Assembly (NCBI GenBank): GCA_036524855.1
Contig: DATDBL010000247.1
Location: forward strand, 1 to 64,000
Reading direction: 5' to 3'
From: Aldersonia sp036524855
Lineage (GTDB): Bacteria > Actinomycetota > Actinomycetes > Mycobacteriales > Mycobacteriaceae
DNA length: 64,000 nt
The translations under genes and the position numbers were made by a program. The first letter of the stretch is position 1, and each line of letters begins with the position of its first letter. This document shows, in pieces, positions 19,114 through 28,259 of the stretch. The notes below the pieces were generated by a model. It had not been told where the DNA came from, made no database searches, and saw nothing but the letters and a program-made list of their open reading frames with translations.

Positions 19114-19703
19114 GCGACCGCGAGCCCAAGCAGGACCGCAGCCGCGCGACCCGGGCGCGGCTGCTCGAGGCGACCGTCGAGTGCCTGGCCAAACACGGCT
19201 GGTCGGCGACCACGGTCGCCGTGGTCGCCGAGCGGGCCGGAGTGTCCCGCGGCGCGGCCCAGCACCACTTCCCGGTGCGCGAGGACCTCATCACGGCGGC
19301 CCTGGAGATGATGTTCGAGGTTCGCAGCGGCGAGGCGATCGCCGAGATGTCGACCCTGCCGACGGGTCCGGGCCGCACCGAGGCCGTCGTCGTCGGCCTG
19401 GTCGACTACTACGTCAGCCCGCTGTTCAAGGCGGCCCTGCAGGTCTGGACGGCCGCCGCCGCGGACCCGGCGCTGCGGGCGCGGATCGTGCCGCTCGAGG
19501 CCAAGTTCGGCCGCCAGGTCCACCGCATGGCGGTAGCGGCGCTCGCCGTCGACGACACCGACCCGACCGCGCACCACCTCGTTCAGGCGACGCTGGACCT
19601 CGCCCGCGGGCTCGCGCTCGCCGACGTGCTCACCGACGATTCGGAGCGTCGGGAGAAGGTCGTGCTGGCGTGGGCGCAGACCGTGGAGCAAGCACTACGC
19701 TGA
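19110..19703 (+). CDS. TetR-family transcriptional regulator of the acyl-CoA operon
   Basis: A 197-residue regulator with an N-terminal HTH (TVAVVAERAGVSRGAAQHHFPVRED) and a helical ligand-binding domain. It is the terminal gene of the operon, overlapping the hydratase by 4 nt, so it is likely an autoregulated repressor released by an acyl-CoA intermediate. The palindrome at 9877-9894 is its best operator candidate in this window. The effector is unknown. Confidence 0.88.
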   Translation: MSDREPKQDRSRATRARLLEATVECLAKHGWSATTVAVVAERAGVSRGAAQHHFPVREDLITAALEMMFEVRSGEAIAEMSTLPTGPGRTEAVVVGLVDYYVSPLFKAALQVWTAAAADPALRARIVPLEAKFGRQVHRMAVAALAVDDTDPTAHHLVQATLDLARGLALADVLTDDSERREKVVLAWAQTVEQALR

Positions 19704-19708
19704 TTGCG

Positions 19709-19858
19709 TCAGAGTCTGGCATCCCGCGCCCCCGCTTCGAGATCCCGCACTAACCCCGCGAAGGCGTCGTCGCGCCTGTCGTCGGGTGCGCGCAGGATCG
19801 CCGACGGATGCGTGGTCGCCACGATGGCACGGCCATCGAAGTCCAGCACCTCTTTGCA
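19709..19858 (-). pseudogene. 3' fragment of a UdgX-like uracil-DNA glycosylase gene
   Basis: An open stretch of 49 codons ending in TGA encodes VATTHPSAILRAP followed by a DRRDDAFAGLVRDL helix. This is the C-terminal end of the UdgX/family 4-type uracil-DNA glycosylases, where the HPS motif contacts the minor groove. Reading further upstream meets an in-frame TAG, and the rest of the gene is missing here. The matching 5' end lies at 22298-22525 on the same strand. Confidence 0.78.
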
Positions 19859-19873
19859 GGAGGGACCGGTCGG

Positions 19874-20437
19874 CTATCGGGCTACCCGGTAGCGGACGTA
19901 GACCACTTTCGAGTTCAAGGTCCGACTCTCGATGAGTGCGAGGTTCACCCGTTGCTCGCGTTGGGGAAAGAACGAAGTGCCACCACCGACCAGCACCGGG
20001 TAGACCCTGGCCCGATACTCGTCGATCAAACCCAACGCGGCCGCCTCGGCGGCCAGAGTCGCGCCGCCGATCGCGATGTCACCCTCCGCAGGGTCTGCTC
20101 GTAACCGTTCGATTTCCTCCGCCAGACCGCCAGACGCCAAGCGGGCGTTTCCCTGCACCTGCGACAGCGTGTTGGAGAACACCACCTTCGGGAGCGCCTT
20201 CCAGATCGCAGCGAATTCGAGCGTCGAGAAGTCGAGCGACGGGTTCTGGTCAGCGGACTCCCAATACAGCATGGTCTCGTACAACCGTCGTCCCAGCAGA
20301 TGCACGCCGACCTCGCGCACCTCATCGGTGGCGAGGCGAAAGACCTCCTCATCGGGCGCCCCCCAGTCGAAGGAGCCGTCCGGCCCGACGATGTAGCCGT
20401 CCAGCGACACGGCCATCGAGTAGGTCACACTGCGCAT
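19874..20437 (-). CDS. Dihydrofolate reductase/RibD-like family protein
   Basis: A 187-residue protein of the RibD C-terminal/DHFR-like fold (MAVSLDGYIVGPDGSFDWG at the N-terminus, GGATLAAEAAALGLIDEYR in the middle). Such small stand-alone proteins are common in actinobacteria and mostly have unknown substrates. The ATG at 20437 has a strong GGAGGAG ribosome site. Its 3' end abuts the udgX fragment, and a frameshifted paralogue lies immediately upstream, so the pair looks like a duplicated or inserted cassette. Confidence 0.85.
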   Translation of the reverse strand: MRSVTYSMAVSLDGYIVGPDGSFDWGAPDEEVFRLATDEVREVGVHLLGRRLYETMLYWESADQNPSLDFSTLEFAAIWKALPKVVFSNTLSQVQGNARLASGGLAEEIERLRADPAEGDIAIGGATLAAEAAALGLIDEYRARVYPVLVGGGTSFFPQREQRVNLALIESRTLNSKVVYVRYRVAR

Positions 20438-20529
20438 CAGAACATCTCCTCCGTGACGGATTCGCCCCGTCATGAGTCGAGTATCTCGTAACCGGTCAAC
20501 CTGGACTTGCTGCCTAGACGAGGTGCGGC

Positions 20530-21086
20530 TCAGCGGGTCCGGTACTGCGCGTAGATCAGTCCGCTGTCGAAGGCACACTCCTCGACCAAGTCGAGATCGA
20601 GGCGTACGCCGTCTGGGAAGAATCGCTTTCTGCCGCCGACCACGCTCGTGGAGATGAAGAGGTGGTATTCGTCCACCAAGCCGGCCGCGATCGCCTGGGC
20701 CGCGAGGTTCGGGCCGTCGACGGTGAGGTCCTGATCAGCCTCGGCCTTGAGCCTGCGCACCGCGTCCGGGTCGAAGGTCCGCTCGATCCTGGTCTTCGCG
20801 CTCGAAACCGACTCCAGCGTCATGGAGTACACGACCTTCTCCGCGACCCGCCAGTCGTTCGCGTACTGCAGGATGTGCGGCGGCACGTCGGGCTCGTCGT
20901 GCACGGTCTCCCAGAAGACCATCGTTTCGTACATCCGCCGGCCGTACAGGTACGTGCCCACGTCGCGGAAGACGTCCCCGATGAGGTGTGCACCTCCGGG
21001 TCTTCGGCCCCCCTGCCGAGGTCGCCCTCCGCCGCTTCGGCGTAGCCGTCGAGCGAGGTGATCATCGAGTAGATGAGCTTGGCCAT
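20530..21086 (-). pseudogene. Frameshifted DHFR/RibD-like gene
   Basis: The 5' part from the ATG at 21086 (AGGAGC ribosome site) reads MAKLIYSMITSLDGYAEAAE and the 3' part reads VGTYLYGRRMYETMVFWETV to YAQYRTR. They are in different frames, joined near position 20980-20990, where a single-base indel would restore VHTLIGDVFRDVGTY. Apart from this the reading is clean, so either the gene died recently or the base is an assembly error. It is a paralogue of the gene at 19874. Confidence 0.82.
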
Positions 21087-21141
21087 GTTCAGCTCCTTTG
21101 CCTGAGGTGAGTCAATCGGCTCACCACGACCGATCGAAGCC

Positions 21142-21576
21142 ATGGTGCTTGCGGCCGGCGACGCGCCCGGCGGAGATCTCGTCGACCCCGACCGGGGACT
21201 TCCGCGCGGTTCGACCGCCCTGGGCGTCGCGTACGTGGAGCTGCTGAACCGTCCTCGCATGGAGGACTTGATCCGGGCCGTGATCGCCGAGTCCCCGAGG
21301 TTTCCGCAACTGCGCGAGCGGACTTTCAATTTCGGCACACTGCCCGTGTTCGCGGCGCTGGGACGTTACCTCCGAGCGGAGAACGCTGCGGGAACCGCGA
21401 ACGTCGATGATCCGGACGTGGCGGCAGCGCAGTTCCTCGGCATGATCTCCACGGTTGTCTTCTGGCCCCGCCTCGTCCACGGCAACTGGTCGCTCAGCGA
21501 GGATGAGACGCTCCGAGTGGTAGACGAAGCATCTCGGACGATCGTCGCACGCTACGCCGCGCCCTTGAGTCGCTAG
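21142..21576 (+). pseudogene. TetR regulator remnant lacking its DNA-binding domain
   Basis: The product from about residue 25 on (LGVAYVELLNRPRMEDLIRAVIAESPRFPQLRE, then DVAAAQFLGMI) is the ligand-binding domain of an AcrR/TetR-like repressor. The N-terminal HTH is absent, and the upstream 30 codons do not resemble one. It diverges from the frameshifted DHFR-like gene, which it may once have regulated. A functional truncated protein cannot be excluded, but loss of the HTH argues for decay. Confidence 0.65.
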
Positions 21577-21686
21577 TTCCCGTTGACGGTGACGTGGAGG
21601 TGGTCGAGCGGGGCTGCGCGACACCAGGCGTAACGTCTCATCGCTCACAACCGACGGCAGTGATGCTTGCTACTGAGAGGATCTCA

Positions 21687-22067
21687 TTGAGAAGCACAAT
21701 TATCGCGGCAGCACGCGTCACCGCCGCCGTCGTATCGGGGCTGGCCTTCGCAGCGCTCATCGGCTCCGGCACCGCCCAAGCGGCCCCCCAGGACTGCGTC
21801 ATCCAGCGGGATGCCTTCAGTGCGACGGCGACCTGCCATGACACCGATGCGCCCGCTGTCAGAGAGTACGCGCTGATCGTCGACTGTTGGGGCCTGCACG
21901 GCATCCCCAACGCCTTCCCGTTCTATGCGATCGGGCCCTATAGCCAATCCAGTCGCTCATTCGTGCCGACAGGTCAGGCCACGGGGGATTGCAGCACGAA
22001 TTGGGGCGCCCCCTCGTTGAATGCCGGCGTGATCACCAACGCCCACGTGGCGATCTATCGCCAGTAG
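21687..22067 (+). CDS. Small secreted protein with four cysteines
   Basis: A 126-residue protein with a classic Sec signal peptide: LRSTIIAAARVTAAVVSGLAFAALIGSG, cleaved after TAQA. The mature part of about 95 residues has four cysteines, enough for two disulfides, and no known domain. The TTG at 21687 is chosen because GAGAGG lies 6 nt before it; an ATG at 21663 is the alternative. Small secreted Cys-containing proteins of this build are frequent in Nocardia and Rhodococcus relatives. The function is unknown. Confidence 0.65.
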   Translation: MRSTIIAAARVTAAVVSGLAFAALIGSGTAQAAPQDCVIQRDAFSATATCHDTDAPAVREYALIVDCWGLHGIPNAFPFYAIGPYSQSSRSFVPTGQATGDCSTNWGAPSLNAGVITNAHVAIYRQ

Positions 22068-22297
22068 CTGGCACCAGGGACGCGACCGCATGTCCGCCGA
22101 AACCGCGCACGTGGTTGACGATCCACATCCTTGCCTCGACATCGCCGGCCACGTGGAGGCCGCGCGCTTGCTCCTACCTCCAGAAGAACCCGAAGATCCC
22201 CAGCTCGAAGAGCCCACCCAGGCATATCCGCCCGATTCTCGGCGAGTGCTGCCCGCAACCCCAGTAAGCTTCGCTCGCGCCGGGACGCAGGCCTTAA

Positions 22298-22525
22298 GGG
22301 AGCGCGGTCGAGCGCCCGGCCGGCCGGGCCTACGACCGACTCGCCGCGCCGGTGCTCGTGGCCGCCGGGCTGCTCGCCCGCGAGAGGTTCGTGGCGCCCG
22401 GGCGTCGCCCGCGCCGAACACCGTCTGGTGGCGGCGCGGTACAGATCGCAGCCGCGGCAGCCGCAGGCGGCGGCGCGCAGGTGATCGAGGACACGCATTG
22501 CGGGCAGGTACTCCTCGGCGCTCAC
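22298..22525 (-). pseudogene. 5' fragment of a UdgX-like uracil-DNA glycosylase gene
   Basis: From the GTG at 22525 the frame reads LRAAACGCRGCDLYRAAT, the 4Fe-4S cysteine start of UdgX-type glycosylases. After one indel it reads QTVFGAGDARA, and after another GEQPGGHEHRRGESVVGPAG, matching the family's GEQPGDQED and FVGPAGR active-site segments. At least two frameshifts make it non-functional. The remaining DNA down to 22068 shows no further gene I can support. Confidence 0.78.
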
Positions 22526-22627
22526 CCGGCGGTGAATACCGCCCCGACCCCGTCCTCACATGCCGGCGCCGCAGCCACCGCGCTCGGGGGGCGGGCGGGG
22601 GATGTCTCGGTGGCGGCGCCGCAGGAC

Positions 22628-22681
22628 TGAGGGGTCCCCTCATGTGCGAGAACGACGGTGAGGGGACCCCTAAGTAGCGCA
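22628..22681. repeat. Dispersed palindromic repeat family C, copy 1
   Basis: A hairpin with perfect 13-bp arms, AGGGGTCCCCTCA at 22630 and TGAGGGGACCCCT at 22659, around a 16-nt loop, followed by AAGTAGCG. The same arrangement with diverged arms occurs at 38585-38680. It lies upstream of sufR and could act as a terminator for the decayed zone, though there is no T-tract. Confidence 0.75.
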
Positions 22682-22798
22682 ACGGGCGGCGGGCGGCCGG
22701 AGCAACTGAGGTAACCCTTGCTAGCTCCCGGGAAGGAATTCCGTCACACTCGTGTTGTGAAAAGCATGGGGCTGACGAAGACGGGCGCTGAGAGGTGT

Positions 22799-23557
22799 GT
22801 GTCCGCTGTGCCTACTGCGCCCGCGTCGTCGGCTGCCCACGTCGAGGGGCAGACCCGAGCCGCCGTCGTCCAGCTGTTGCTGGAGGAGGGCCCGATCACC
22901 GCGACCGCAATCGGCAAGCGGCTCGGACTCAGCGCCGCGGGTGTTCGTCGGCATCTCGACGCGCTCATCGACGCAGGTCAGGCGCGTGCGATGCGGTCCG
23001 CCGCGTGGCAGGTCAAAGGTCGGGGGCGACCTGCCAAGCAGTACCAGTTGACTGCCGCCGGCCGGGGCAAGCTCAACCACGCCTACGACGACCTCGCCGG
23101 CGCCGCGATGCGCCAACTGCGTGAGGTCGGCGGCGAAGAGTTGGTGCAACAGTTCGCCCGCAAGCACGCGCAGGCCATCGTGAAGGGAATCGAGCCGCTC
23201 GCCGAATCGTCACCGAACGCGACAGCCGCGAAGGCTGTGACCGCGAAGGCCCAAGAAATCGCCGATGCGTTCAGCGCGGCCGGGTTCGCCGCATCGACCC
23301 GGCAGGTCGGCGCCGGAGTGCAGATCTGCCAGCACCACTGCCCGGTCTCGCACGTGGCCGAGGAGTTCCCCGAGCTGTGCCAGGCCGAACTCGACGCGCT
23401 GCGCGAATTGCTCGGCACCCATGTGCAGCCACTTGCGACCATCGCGAACGGCGACAACGCATGCACCACGCACGTCCCGCTGATGTCCCTACCCGCAACC
23501 CCCAAACCCGGTGCCCAGCCCGCGCCGGCCGACGAGACTCCGGAAGGAATGCGATGA
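22799..23557 (+). CDS. sufR: SufR-type Fe-S-sensing transcriptional repressor
   Basis: A DeoR/ArsR-like winged-helix regulator that leads the suf operon, counterpart of Rv1460. The DNA-binding domain is GPITATAIGKRLGLSAAGVRRHLDAL. The C-terminal domain has the cysteine set expected to hold an Fe-S cluster: QICQHHCPVSH, ELCQAEL and NACTTHV. SufR proteins repress suf when clusters are sufficient. The GTG at 22799 follows an AGAGG element closely; in-frame starts at 22757, 22766 and 22808 are possible, so the N-terminus is uncertain by up to 14 residues. The stop overlaps the sufB start (ATGA). Confidence 0.88.
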   Translation: MSAVPTAPASSAAHVEGQTRAAVVQLLLEEGPITATAIGKRLGLSAAGVRRHLDALIDAGQARAMRSAAWQVKGRGRPAKQYQLTAAGRGKLNHAYDDLAGAAMRQLREVGGEELVQQFARKHAQAIVKGIEPLAESSPNATAAKAVTAKAQEIADAFSAAGFAASTRQVGAGVQICQHHCPVSHVAEEFPELCQAELDALRELLGTHVQPLATIANGDNACTTHVPLMSLPATPKPGAQPAPADETPEGMR

Positions 23558-24981
23558 CCCTCGCAGATCAGCCGCTCACCCAGGACGAGACAATTGCCTC
23601 GCTGGGCCACTACGGCTACGGCTGGGCCGACTCGGACGTCGCCGGCGCGAGCGCGCAACGGGGGCTCTCCGAGGCCGTCGTGCGCGACATCTCGGGAAAG
23701 AAGAACGAGCCGGACTGGATGCTCGACTTCCGCCTCAAGTCGCTGCGGATCTTCGACCGCAAGCCCATGCCGCACTGGGGGGCGAACCTCGACGGCATCC
23801 ACTTCGACAACATCAAATACTTCGTACGGTCCACGGAGAAGCAGGCCGCGAGCTGGGAAGACCTGCCCGACGACATCAAGAACACCTACGACAGGCTGGG
23901 CATCCCCGAGGCCGAGAAGCAGCGCCTGGTCGCCGGTGTCGCGGCCCAGTACGAATCCGAGGTCGTCTACCACCAGATCCGCGAGGATCTCGAGGAGCAG
24001 GGCGTCATCTTCCTCGACACCGACAGCGGACTGCGTGAGCATCCGGAAATCTTCCACGAGTACTTCGGGTCGGTGATCCCGGCCGGGGACAACAAGTTCT
24101 CCGCGCTCAACTCCGCGGTGTGGTCGGGTGGCTCGTTCATCTACGTGCCGCCGGGCGTGCGCGTCGACATCCCGCTGCAGGCCTACTTCCGGATCAACAC
24201 CGAGAACATGGGCCAGTTCGAGCGGACGCTGATCATCGTCGACGAGAACGCCTACGTCCACTACGTGGAGGGCTGTACCGCGCCGATCTACAAGTCCGAC
24301 TCGCTGCACAGCGCGGTCGTCGAGATCATCGTCAAGAAGGGTGGCCGGTGTCGCTACACCACCATCCAGAACTGGTCCAACAACGTCTACAACCTGGTCA
24401 CCAAGCGGGCCAAGGCCGAGGCGGGGGCGACGATGGAGTGGATCGACGGCAACATCGGTTCCAAGGTCACGATGAAGTACCCGTCGGTGTGGATGACCGG
24501 TGAGCATGCGCGCGGCGAGGTGCTGTCGGTCGCGTTCGCCGGCGCGGGGCAACACCAGGACACCGGCGCGAAGATGCTGCATCTCGCCCCGCACACCTCC
24601 TCGACGATCGTCTCGAAGTCGGTGGCGCGCGGCGGCGGTCGCGCCTCCTACCGCGGCCTGGTGCAGATCAACAAGGGTTCGCACGGGTCGCACTCGAACG
24701 TGAAGTGCGACGCGCTGCTCGTCGACACGATCAGCCGCAGCGACACCTACCCGTACGTCGACATCCGCGAGGACGACGTCACCATGGGCCACGAGGCGAC
24801 GGTCTCGAAGGTGAGCGAGGATCAGCTGTTCTACCTGATGAGCCGCGGGCTGACCGAGGACGAGGCGATGGCGATGATCGTGCGCGGCTTCGTCGAGCCG
24901 ATCGCGAAGGAACTCCCGATGGAGTACGCGCTCGAACTGAACCGGCTCATCGAGCTACAGATGGAAGGGGCCGTCGGCTGA
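23554..24981 (+). CDS. sufB: Fe-S cluster assembly scaffold SufB
   Basis: A 475-residue SufB, the scaffold of the SufBC2D complex on which Fe-S clusters are built. The beta-helix core with SGGSFIYVPPGVRV and the conserved cysteine region YVEGCTAPIYKSDSLH is intact. Length is that of an intein-free SufB; the M. tuberculosis orthologue Rv1461 is interrupted by an intein and the insertion site here is uninterrupted. sufD starts within the last base of the sufB stop codon (TGATG). Confidence 0.96.
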   Translation: MTLADQPLTQDETIASLGHYGYGWADSDVAGASAQRGLSEAVVRDISGKKNEPDWMLDFRLKSLRIFDRKPMPHWGANLDGIHFDNIKYFVRSTEKQAASWEDLPDDIKNTYDRLGIPEAEKQRLVAGVAAQYESEVVYHQIREDLEEQGVIFLDTDSGLREHPEIFHEYFGSVIPAGDNKFSALNSAVWSGGSFIYVPPGVRVDIPLQAYFRINTENMGQFERTLIIVDENAYVHYVEGCTAPIYKSDSLHSAVVEIIVKKGGRCRYTTIQNWSNNVYNLVTKRAKAEAGATMEWIDGNIGSKVTMKYPSVWMTGEHARGEVLSVAFAGAGQHQDTGAKMLHLAPHTSSTIVSKSVARGGGRASYRGLVQINKGSHGSHSNVKCDALLVDTISRSDTYPYVDIREDDVTMGHEATVSKVSEDQLFYLMSRGLTEDEAMAMIVRGFVEPIAKELPMEYALELNRLIELQMEGAVG

Positions 24982-26162
24982 TGGCGTCAGTCGATAACGT
25001 CGCTGTCGCGGGCGAGGCCCGGACACCGGCGGCGAACAAGGGTGAGGTCTTCACTTCCTTCGACGTGAAGGCCTTCGAGGTGCCCTCGGGGCGCGACGAG
25101 GTGTGGCGGTTCACCCCGCTGCGCCGGCTGCGCGGGCTGCACAACGGCACCGCCGCCGCCGACGGCAGCGTGACCGTCGACGTCCGTGCGGCCGACGGCG
25201 TCTCGGTCGAAACCGTCGGCCGCGACGACGCCCGCCTCGGCGAGGCCGGTGCGCCCGCCGACCGGGTTGCCGCGCAAGCGTATTCGTCGTTCGAAACCGC
25301 GACGGTGCTCAGCGTCGGCAACGAGGTCGAGGTCGCCGAACCGGTGCACGTGACGATCACCGGACCGGGGGAGGGCATGACAGCCTTCGGTCACCTCCAG
25401 GTCCGGCTGGGCGCGTTCGCGAAGGCGACGTTTGTGATCGAGCAGGTCGGCAGCGGAACCTACGCGGAGAACGTGGAGTTCATCGTCGGTGACAGCGCGT
25501 CGCTCAGCGTCATCGTCGTGCAGGACTGGGCCGACGACGTGGTGCACCTCGCGGCGCATCACGCCCAGGTCGGGCGCGACGCCGTGCTGCGGCACACGCT
25601 CGTTACCTTCGGCGGCGAGCTCGTCCGGGTCACGCCGACTGTCCGCTACGCCGGCCCCGGCGGCGACGCCGAACTCCTCGGCATCTACTTCGCCGATGCG
25701 GGTCAGCACTTCGAACAGCGCCTGCTCGTGGATCACGCCCAGCCGCACTGCAAGTCGATGGTCGCCTACCGCGGCGCGCTGCAGGGCGACCCGCACTCGG
25801 GCAAGCCGGACGCGCACACGGTGTGGGTCGGCGACGTGCTGATCCGCGCCGAGGCCGAGGGCACCGACACCTACGAGGTGAACCGGAACCTGGTGCTCAC
25901 CGACGGGGCGCGCGCCGACTCGGTGCCGAACCTCGAGATCGAGACCGGTGAGATCATCGGCGCCGGGCACGCGAGCGCGACCGGTCGATTCGACGACGAG
26001 CAGTTGTTCTACCTGCGTGCACGCGGCATCCCCGAGCAAGAGGCGCGCCGCCTGGTGGTGCGCGGCTTCTTCCGTGAGCTCATCAACCGCATCGCCATCC
26101 CCGACCTTCGTGACCGCCTCGAGGACAAGATCGAGGCCGAACTCGCCGCCATCGGCGCCTAA
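24981..26162 (+). CDS. sufD: Fe-S cluster assembly protein SufD
   Basis: A 393-residue SufD, partner of SufB in the scaffold complex. The C-terminal region contains HCKSMVAYRGALQGDPHSGK and ARADSVPNLEIETGEI, with DEQLFYLRARGIPEQEARRLVVRGF near the end, all typical of SufB/SufD proteins. The start ATG shares one base with the sufB stop. Counterpart of Rv1462. Confidence 0.95.
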   Translation: MASVDNVAVAGEARTPAANKGEVFTSFDVKAFEVPSGRDEVWRFTPLRRLRGLHNGTAAADGSVTVDVRAADGVSVETVGRDDARLGEAGAPADRVAAQAYSSFETATVLSVGNEVEVAEPVHVTITGPGEGMTAFGHLQVRLGAFAKATFVIEQVGSGTYAENVEFIVGDSASLSVIVVQDWADDVVHLAAHHAQVGRDAVLRHTLVTFGGELVRVTPTVRYAGPGGDAELLGIYFADAGQHFEQRLLVDHAQPHCKSMVAYRGALQGDPHSGKPDAHTVWVGDVLIRAEAEGTDTYEVNRNLVLTDGARADSVPNLEIETGEIIGAGHASATGRFDDEQLFYLRARGIPEQEARRLVVRGFFRELINRIAIPDLRDRLEDKIEAELAAIGA

Positions 26163-26173
26163 GGAGACCTGCC

Positions 26174-26950
26174 TTGACCACACTGGAGATCCGCGACCTG
26201 CACGCCGAGGTGGCCAACCCCGACGGCAGTGCCGAGCCGATCAAGATCCTGAACGGGGTGAACCTCACCGTCGCCTCCGGACAGACCCATGCCATCATGG
26301 GCCCCAACGGATCCGGCAAGTCGACGCTGTCCTACGCGATCGCCGGCCACCCCAAGTACACCGTCACCTCCGGTTCGATCACCCTCGACGGTGAGAACGT
26401 GCTGGAGATGTCCGTCGACGAGCGCGCCCGCGCCGGACTGTTCCTCGCGATGCAGTACCCGGTCGAGGTGCCCGGCGTGTCGACGTCGAACTTCCTGCGT
26501 ACCGCCGTCACCGCCGTGCGCGGCGAGGCCCCCAAGCTGCGGCACTGGGTCAAGGAGGTCAAGACCGCCATGGCCGAGCTGGAGATCGACCCGGCCTTCG
26601 CGGAACGCAGTGTCAACGAGGGGTTCTCGGGTGGCGAGAAGAAACGCCACGAGATCCTGCAGCTCGACCTGCTCAAGCCGAAGATCGCGATCCTCGACGA
26701 GACCGACTCCGGTCTCGACGTCGACGCGCTGCGCATCGTGTCCGAGGGCGTCAACCGCTACAAGGAACGCCAGAACAGCGGAATCCTGCTGATCACGCAC
26801 TACACCCGAATCCTGCGCTACATCAAGCCGGAACAGGTGCACGTGTTCGTCGGCGGCCGGATCGTCGAATCCGGCGGCAGCGAACTCGCCGACGAACTCG
26901 ACGCCAACGGCTACGTCCGGTTCACTCAAACCGCGAGCGCGGGAGCGTAG
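26174..26950 (+). CDS. sufC: Fe-S assembly ATPase SufC
   Basis: A 258-residue ABC-type ATPase without membrane domain. Walker A GPNGSGKST is at about residues 39-47, with signature FSGGEKKR, Walker B IAILDETDSGLDVDAL and the H-loop in LLITHYTRILRYI. It energises SufBCD. The start is a TTG, fixed by AAGGAG 7 nt upstream, and the 11-nt gap after sufD is one of the two small spacers in the operon. Counterpart of Rv1463. Confidence 0.96.
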   Translation: MTTLEIRDLHAEVANPDGSAEPIKILNGVNLTVASGQTHAIMGPNGSGKSTLSYAIAGHPKYTVTSGSITLDGENVLEMSVDERARAGLFLAMQYPVEVPGVSTSNFLRTAVTAVRGEAPKLRHWVKEVKTAMAELEIDPAFAERSVNEGFSGGEKKRHEILQLDLLKPKIAILDETDSGLDVDALRIVSEGVNRYKERQNSGILLITHYTRILRYIKPEQVHVFVGGRIVESGGSELADELDANGYVRFTQTASAGA

Positions 26951-26954
26951 GACA

Positions 26955-28259
26955 ATGACGGCTCAGGTCGAGACGCTCGATATCACCAGGATTCGTGCCG
27001 ACTTCCCGATCCTGGGCCGGACCGTGCGCGACGGAAAACCGCTGGTGTACCTGGATTCCGGCGCCACCTCGCAGCGTCCGGTCCAGGTCCTCGACGCCGA
27101 GCGCGAATTTCTGCTCACCAGCAATGCCGCCGTGCACCGCGGTGCGCATCAGCTCGCCGAGGAGGCGACCGACGCCTACGAGGGTGCCCGCGCCGACATC
27201 GCACGATTCGTCGGAGTGGAGGCCGGCGACCTGGTCTTCACCAAGAACGCCACCGAGGCGCTGAACCTGGTGACATTCTCCTTCGCGGACGAGCGCTCCC
27301 CGTTCCGGCTCGGCCCGGGCGACGAGATCGTCATCACCGAACTCGAGCATCACGCGAACCTGGTGCCCTGGCAGGAGCTTGCCCGGCGCACCGGTGCGAC
27401 GTTGCGCTGGTACGGCGTCACCGACGAGGGTCGGATCGATCTCGATTCGTTGGAACTCACGGAGGCCGTGAAGGTCGTTGCGTTCACGCACCAGTCCAAC
27501 GTCACCGGTGCGGTTGCTCCCGTGGCCGAACTCGTCCGACGCGCGAAGGCCGTCGGCGCGTTGGTGGTGCTCGACGCCTGCCAATCCGTGCCGCACATGC
27601 CGGTCGACTTCCGCGCCCTCGAGGTGGACTTCGCCGCGTTCTCCGGTCACAAGATGCTTGGGCCGTCCGGCGTCGGCGTCCTCTACGGTCGTCGCGAGCT
27701 GTTGGATCAGCTGCCGCCGTTCATCACCGGCGGCTCGATGATCGAGACGGTGACCATGGAGGTCAGCACATACGCGCCGCCGCCGCAGCGGTTCGAGGCA
27801 GGTGTGCCGATGACGTCGCAGGTTGTCGGCCTCGGCGCGGCGGTGCGGTATCTGGAAAGCATAGGCATGGAAGCCGTTGCGGCGCATGAACACTCGTTGG
27901 TTTCCGCCGCACTACGAGGCCTGAGCGAAGTCGACGGAGTCCGGATCGCCGGACCTACCGAGAACGTTCATCGCGGTGGTGCGGTCTCCTTCGTCGTCGA
28001 CGGCATCCACGCGCACGACCTCGGCCAGATCCTGGACGACGAAGGCGTCGCGGTACGCGTCGGGCACCACTGCGCCTGGCCACTGCATCGGCGGTTCGGC
28101 ATCGCCGCCACGGCCCGGGCGTCCTTCGCGGTGTACAACACCCTCGACGAGGTGGATGCACTTGTCGCCGCGGTGCGAAGGGCACAGGATTTCTTCGGCA
28201 CCCACGACGCCAGCGAACTGCATCGCGAAGTCAGCGCGACGGTCGACGGAGCATCTTGA
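26955..28259 (+). CDS. sufS: Cysteine desulfurase SufS
   Basis: A 434-residue PLP enzyme that supplies persulfide sulfur. The lysine that binds PLP lies in AFSGHKMLGPSGVGVLYG, the catalytic cysteine in RVGHHCAWPLHRRFG, and the aspartate/glutamine pair in VVLDACQSVPH. It works with SufU, encoded next. Counterpart of Rv1464. The stop overlaps the TTG start of sufU (TTGA). Confidence 0.95.
   Translation: MTAQVETLDITRIRADFPILGRTVRDGKPLVYLDSGATSQRPVQVLDAEREFLLTSNAAVHRGAHQLAEEATDAYEGARADIARFVGVEAGDLVFTKNATEALNLVTFSFADERSPFRLGPGDEIVITELEHHANLVPWQELARRTGATLRWYGVTDEGRIDLDSLELTEAVKVVAFTHQSNVTGAVAPVAELVRRAKAVGALVVLDACQSVPHMPVDFRALEVDFAAFSGHKMLGPSGVGVLYGRRELLDQLPPFITGGSMIETVTMEVSTYAPPPQRFEAGVPMTSQVVGLGAAVRYLESIGMEAVAAHEHSLVSAALRGLSEVDGVRIAGPTENVHRGGAVSFVVDGIHAHDLGQILDDEGVAVRVGHHCAWPLHRRFGIAATARASFAVYNTLDEVDALVAAVRRAQDFFGTHDASELHREVSATVDGAS

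Noticed and set aside
22068..22800. Possible gene of about 195 codons on the plus strand upstream of sufR
   Set aside because: Arg/Gly/Ala-rich with no structure, and the minus strand there carries the udgX fragment.
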